The notes beneath the pieces were generated by a model. That model made no database searches, had not been told where the DNA came from, and saw only the letters and a program-made list of their open reading frames with translations. From an uncultured Subdoligranulum sp. (GTDB taxonomy: Bacteria; Bacillota; Clostridia; Oscillospirales; Ruminococcaceae): a stretch of 64,000 bases of DNA. The stretch covers positions 2,038,481-2,102,480 of the forward strand of contig NZ_OZ007030.1 in assembly GCF_963931595.1 (NCBI RefSeq). Direction: 5' to 3'. Positions 63,434 to 64,000 of the stretch are shown here, piece after piece; the first letter of the stretch is position 1; each line of letters begins with the position of its first letter. The translations under genes were made by a program, and so were the position numbers.

Positions 63434-64000
63434 TTACAGGTCGGCTTCCTCGTCGGCCCAGTCGTCGTCCTCCCAGTCATCGCCGCCCGGCTGTGCGCCG
63501 CCCACGATCTCGGTGATCTCCTGGGTGATGGCGGACTGACGGGCACGGTTGTAGTGCAGCGACAGTTCCTTCAGCAGGGACCGGGCGTTGTCGGTGGCGG
63601 TGTCCATAGCGTTCATGCGGGCGTTCTGCTCGGAGCAGAAGGACTCCACCAGCGTGCCGAACAGCAGCCCTTTCAGGTAGGAGGGCACGATGTGGTTGAG
63701 CACATGCTCGGGGGACGGCACATAGGTCACCACGTGCCGCTCACTGCCGTCGGCGCTGCGGCGGGGCTTCCAGGGGAAGGCGTCGCGGTCCAGGGGCAGC
63801 AGCTTGACGATCTTGGGCTCCATCTGCATGGGGGTGACCATCTCGGTGTAGACCACGTACACCTCATCCAGATGTCCCTTGCGGAACAGCTCGATGAAGG
63901 TATCGCCGATCTCCCGGGCACGGTAGACCGTGGGGTCCTGGGAGGTGTACATGAACTCGCCGTCGATGTTGACACCCTTGTGCTGGAAGTAGTTGCGGCC
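63434..64000 (-). CDS. atpG: ATP synthase gamma subunit (C-terminal part, runs off the window)
   Basis: 189 codons up to the edge. GRNYFQHKGVNIDGEF, YRAREIGDTFIELF and the C-terminal helix SEQNARMNAMDTATDNA...RQSAITQEITEIVGGA are clear gamma features. After the usual end there is an acidic extension, QPGGDDWEDDDWADEEADL, not found in typical gamma subunits. The gene order gamma-beta-epsilon is the normal atp order. Forty-five bases separate it from atpD. Confidence 0.95.
   Translation of the reverse strand, partial: GRNYFQHKGVNIDGEFMYTSQDPTVYRAREIGDTFIELFRKGHLDEVYVVYTEMVTPMQMEPKIVKLLPLDRDAFPWKPRRSADGSERHVVTYVPSPEHVLNHIVPSYLKGLLFGTLVESFCSEQNARMNAMDTATDNARSLLKELSLHYNRARQSAITQEITEIVGGAQPGGDDWEDDDWADEEADL

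Overview
The window looks like chromosome from a GC-rich, strictly anaerobic gut Firmicute of the Oscillospiraceae/Ruminococcaceae (Faecalibacterium, Gemmiger or Subdoligranulum type). This is inferred from high GC, AGGAGG-type ribosome binding sites, extended -10 promoters, a T-box leader, superoxide reductase plus rubredoxin, and the character of the proteins. No species can be fixed from sequence alone. No insertion sequence, phage, CRISPR array or rRNA was seen.

Layout. 1-6000: end of a YfhO-type membrane protein, then yfbR, a dus gene, polA and tsaD. 6020-19678 (minus): one tightly packed 14-gene surface-polysaccharide operon. It holds a DegT aminotransferase, a 3,4-ketoisomerase and a GNAT acetyltransferase (together predicted to make an N-acetylated 3-amino-6-deoxyhexose), several GT2 transferases, a GtrII-like membrane transferase, a TupA-like ATP-grasp protein, a Wzm/Wzt ABC exporter and a GT6 transferase related to the ABO blood-group enzymes. 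19815-20491: a small Cys-rich DUF1540 protein and three tRNAs (Arg, His, Gln). 20587-28402: two asparagine-synthetase paralogues, an ATP-grasp ligase, a membrane-anchored XRE regulator and a divergent MurE ligase, probably acting on peptidoglycan precursors. 28444-32413: rsuA-type pseudouridine synthase, ybaK, DAHP synthase behind a palindromic operator, a zinc-ribbon membrane protein and an MFS transporter. 32568-40487: branched-chain amino acid genes (ilvB-ilvH-ilvC-ilvD under a T-box, and ilvA) with a DUF815 ATPase between them.

40777-44174: an oxidative-defence pair (rubredoxin, desulfoferrodoxin) divergent from a fusion of a TetM/EF-G-like translational GTPase with a YacP/Rae1-type NYN ribonuclease domain. 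44234-45580: glutamate dehydrogenase. 45718-52999 (minus): a six-gene unit of response regulator, sensor kinase, secreted protein and three tandem paralogous lipoproteins with a conserved Cys/His motif. 53159-57398: a GH3 beta-glucosidase, TspO, and a TlpA/CcdA thiol-redox pair. 57639-61528: a DUF1835/DUF3658 protein and a GT4-VTT-GT4 cluster. 61584-64000: atpC, atpD and the end of atpG.

The best candidates for under-described biology are the GTPase-NYN fusion with its palindromic operator (41491-44174), the two-component/lipoprotein-triplet unit (45718-52999), the GT6 gene at the end of the polysaccharide operon, and the asnB/ATP-grasp/MurE cluster.
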